In this document: piece by piece, positions 63,467-64,000 of the stretch
How positions within the stretch are numbered: the first letter of the stretch is position 1
Layout: the number at the start of each line of letters is the position of its first letter
Source: Litoditis marina
Taxonomy: Eukaryota > Nematoda > Chromadorea > Rhabditida > Rhabditidae
NCBI GenBank assembly: GCA_964036275.1
Contig: OZ038434.1
Location: 394,560-458,559, forward strand
Reading direction: 5' to 3'
DNA length: 64,000 nucleotides
Translations under genes and position numbers: made by a program
The notes under the pieces: generated by a model
What the model was told of the DNA's origin: nothing
Databases searched by the model: none
Seen by the model: the letters and a program-made list of their open reading frames with translations, nothing else

Positions 63467-64000
63467 GTGAGTTATTCACACCTTTCTAGCGAGTTGATCA
63501 TTCTGGTGACTAACACAAGATTTGTGCTTCGTTAGAAGAGAATAACCAACTGAAGGGGTTGCCCTTTCGAAAGCAAGTCTATACGGTGTCTGTCCTATCC
63601 CGCTGTGTTGGCAGTTTGACCTCGGTGCTTTTCGTCAAAATTCGTGACTTCTGGCTTGTATTTGGATCAAGAGCTGATGGCAGCTTCTACATTTTATGCG
63701 ACTTGGGGTAGGCAACAAATAGGGGATCGGCTAGGCGTCTGAAGTATGTTTGGGATTGAGCTCTGATTGGCACACGTTACAGGCAAAATTTATATAACCT
63801 AGGTTTTCAACTTCATTGGAATGTCACGTTGTACTCCGGAAAACTTGAACCCTGGTCTTCTTCGAAAAAATTTCAAAATTGGTCATCGTTTCGCTGGTCG
63901 TTTTGCACAATCTCACCCGAAACACGTATTTCTCAGTGTGATAATGGGGTGCGCTATTCAAGTGAATACTCATCCATGAGGAAAAGTTAAATGTTTATTG
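63467..64000. other. intron sequence at right edge
   Basis: No exon with convincing signals. AT-rich with a few dispersed hairpin fragments. Confidence 0.5.

Overview
The window looks like a nematode nuclear genome. Every host gene is split into short exons with GT donors and TTTTCAG-type acceptors, acceptor-like signals lie just upstream of several start codons (as expected for spliced-leader trans-splicing), and the genes match conserved animal families. The assignment to nematodes is inference; no rRNA or spliced-leader gene is present to prove it.

Host part (1-36338 and 62519-64000). The left edge holds ten identical tRNA-Arg(CCT) genes in a 494-bp tandem array. The array appears to lie in an intron of a minus-strand syntabulin/syntaphilin-like coiled-coil gene (exons 10541 to 4914). 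Next come a 17-exon NKAP homologue on the minus strand (24850 to 15355) and, divergently, a six-exon membrin/GOSR2 Golgi SNARE gene on the plus strand (26185-31154). Downstream on the plus strand is a four-pass membrane protein gene (exons from 31779). Introns carry many short transposons: two 448-bp Mutator-like elements with 9-bp target duplications, two ~205-bp elements, two ~365-bp G-tract elements with 8-bp duplications, and a pair of inverted elements with 130-bp TGACGTCA repeats around the last membrin exons.

A 26.2-kb Maverick/Polinton (36339-62512) has landed inside a coding exon of the four-pass membrane gene. The 6-bp target duplication CATCGA is exact, the terminal inverted repeats begin AG, and the interrupted exon resumes in frame on the far side and ends at a GTGAGT donor. 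The element keeps integrase, packaging ATPase, penton-like minor capsid, adenain-like protease, pX-like protein and double jelly-roll major capsid genes. No protein-primed DNA polymerase B can be found. It also carries intron-containing cargo: a PAZ-domain-only Argonaute derivative, an EGF-like single-pass membrane protein, an unidentified spliced gene between direct repeats, and a proline-rich/Zn-ribbon-like gene at its right end.

Inside the Maverick a second element (51094-61034, ~9.9 kb, 8-bp duplication ATTTTCCC) has inserted. Its two ~4-kb inverted arms consist mainly of 169-bp repeats, and it carries a G-tract element in its centre. The result is four-level nesting: short element in foldback in Maverick in host exon. 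Removing the foldback leaves ~16.2 kb, a usual Maverick size.

Exon borders were read by eye from splice signals and frame continuity. For NKAP (1836 nt), membrin (645 nt) and the PAZ gene (342 nt) the exon lengths add to whole codons.
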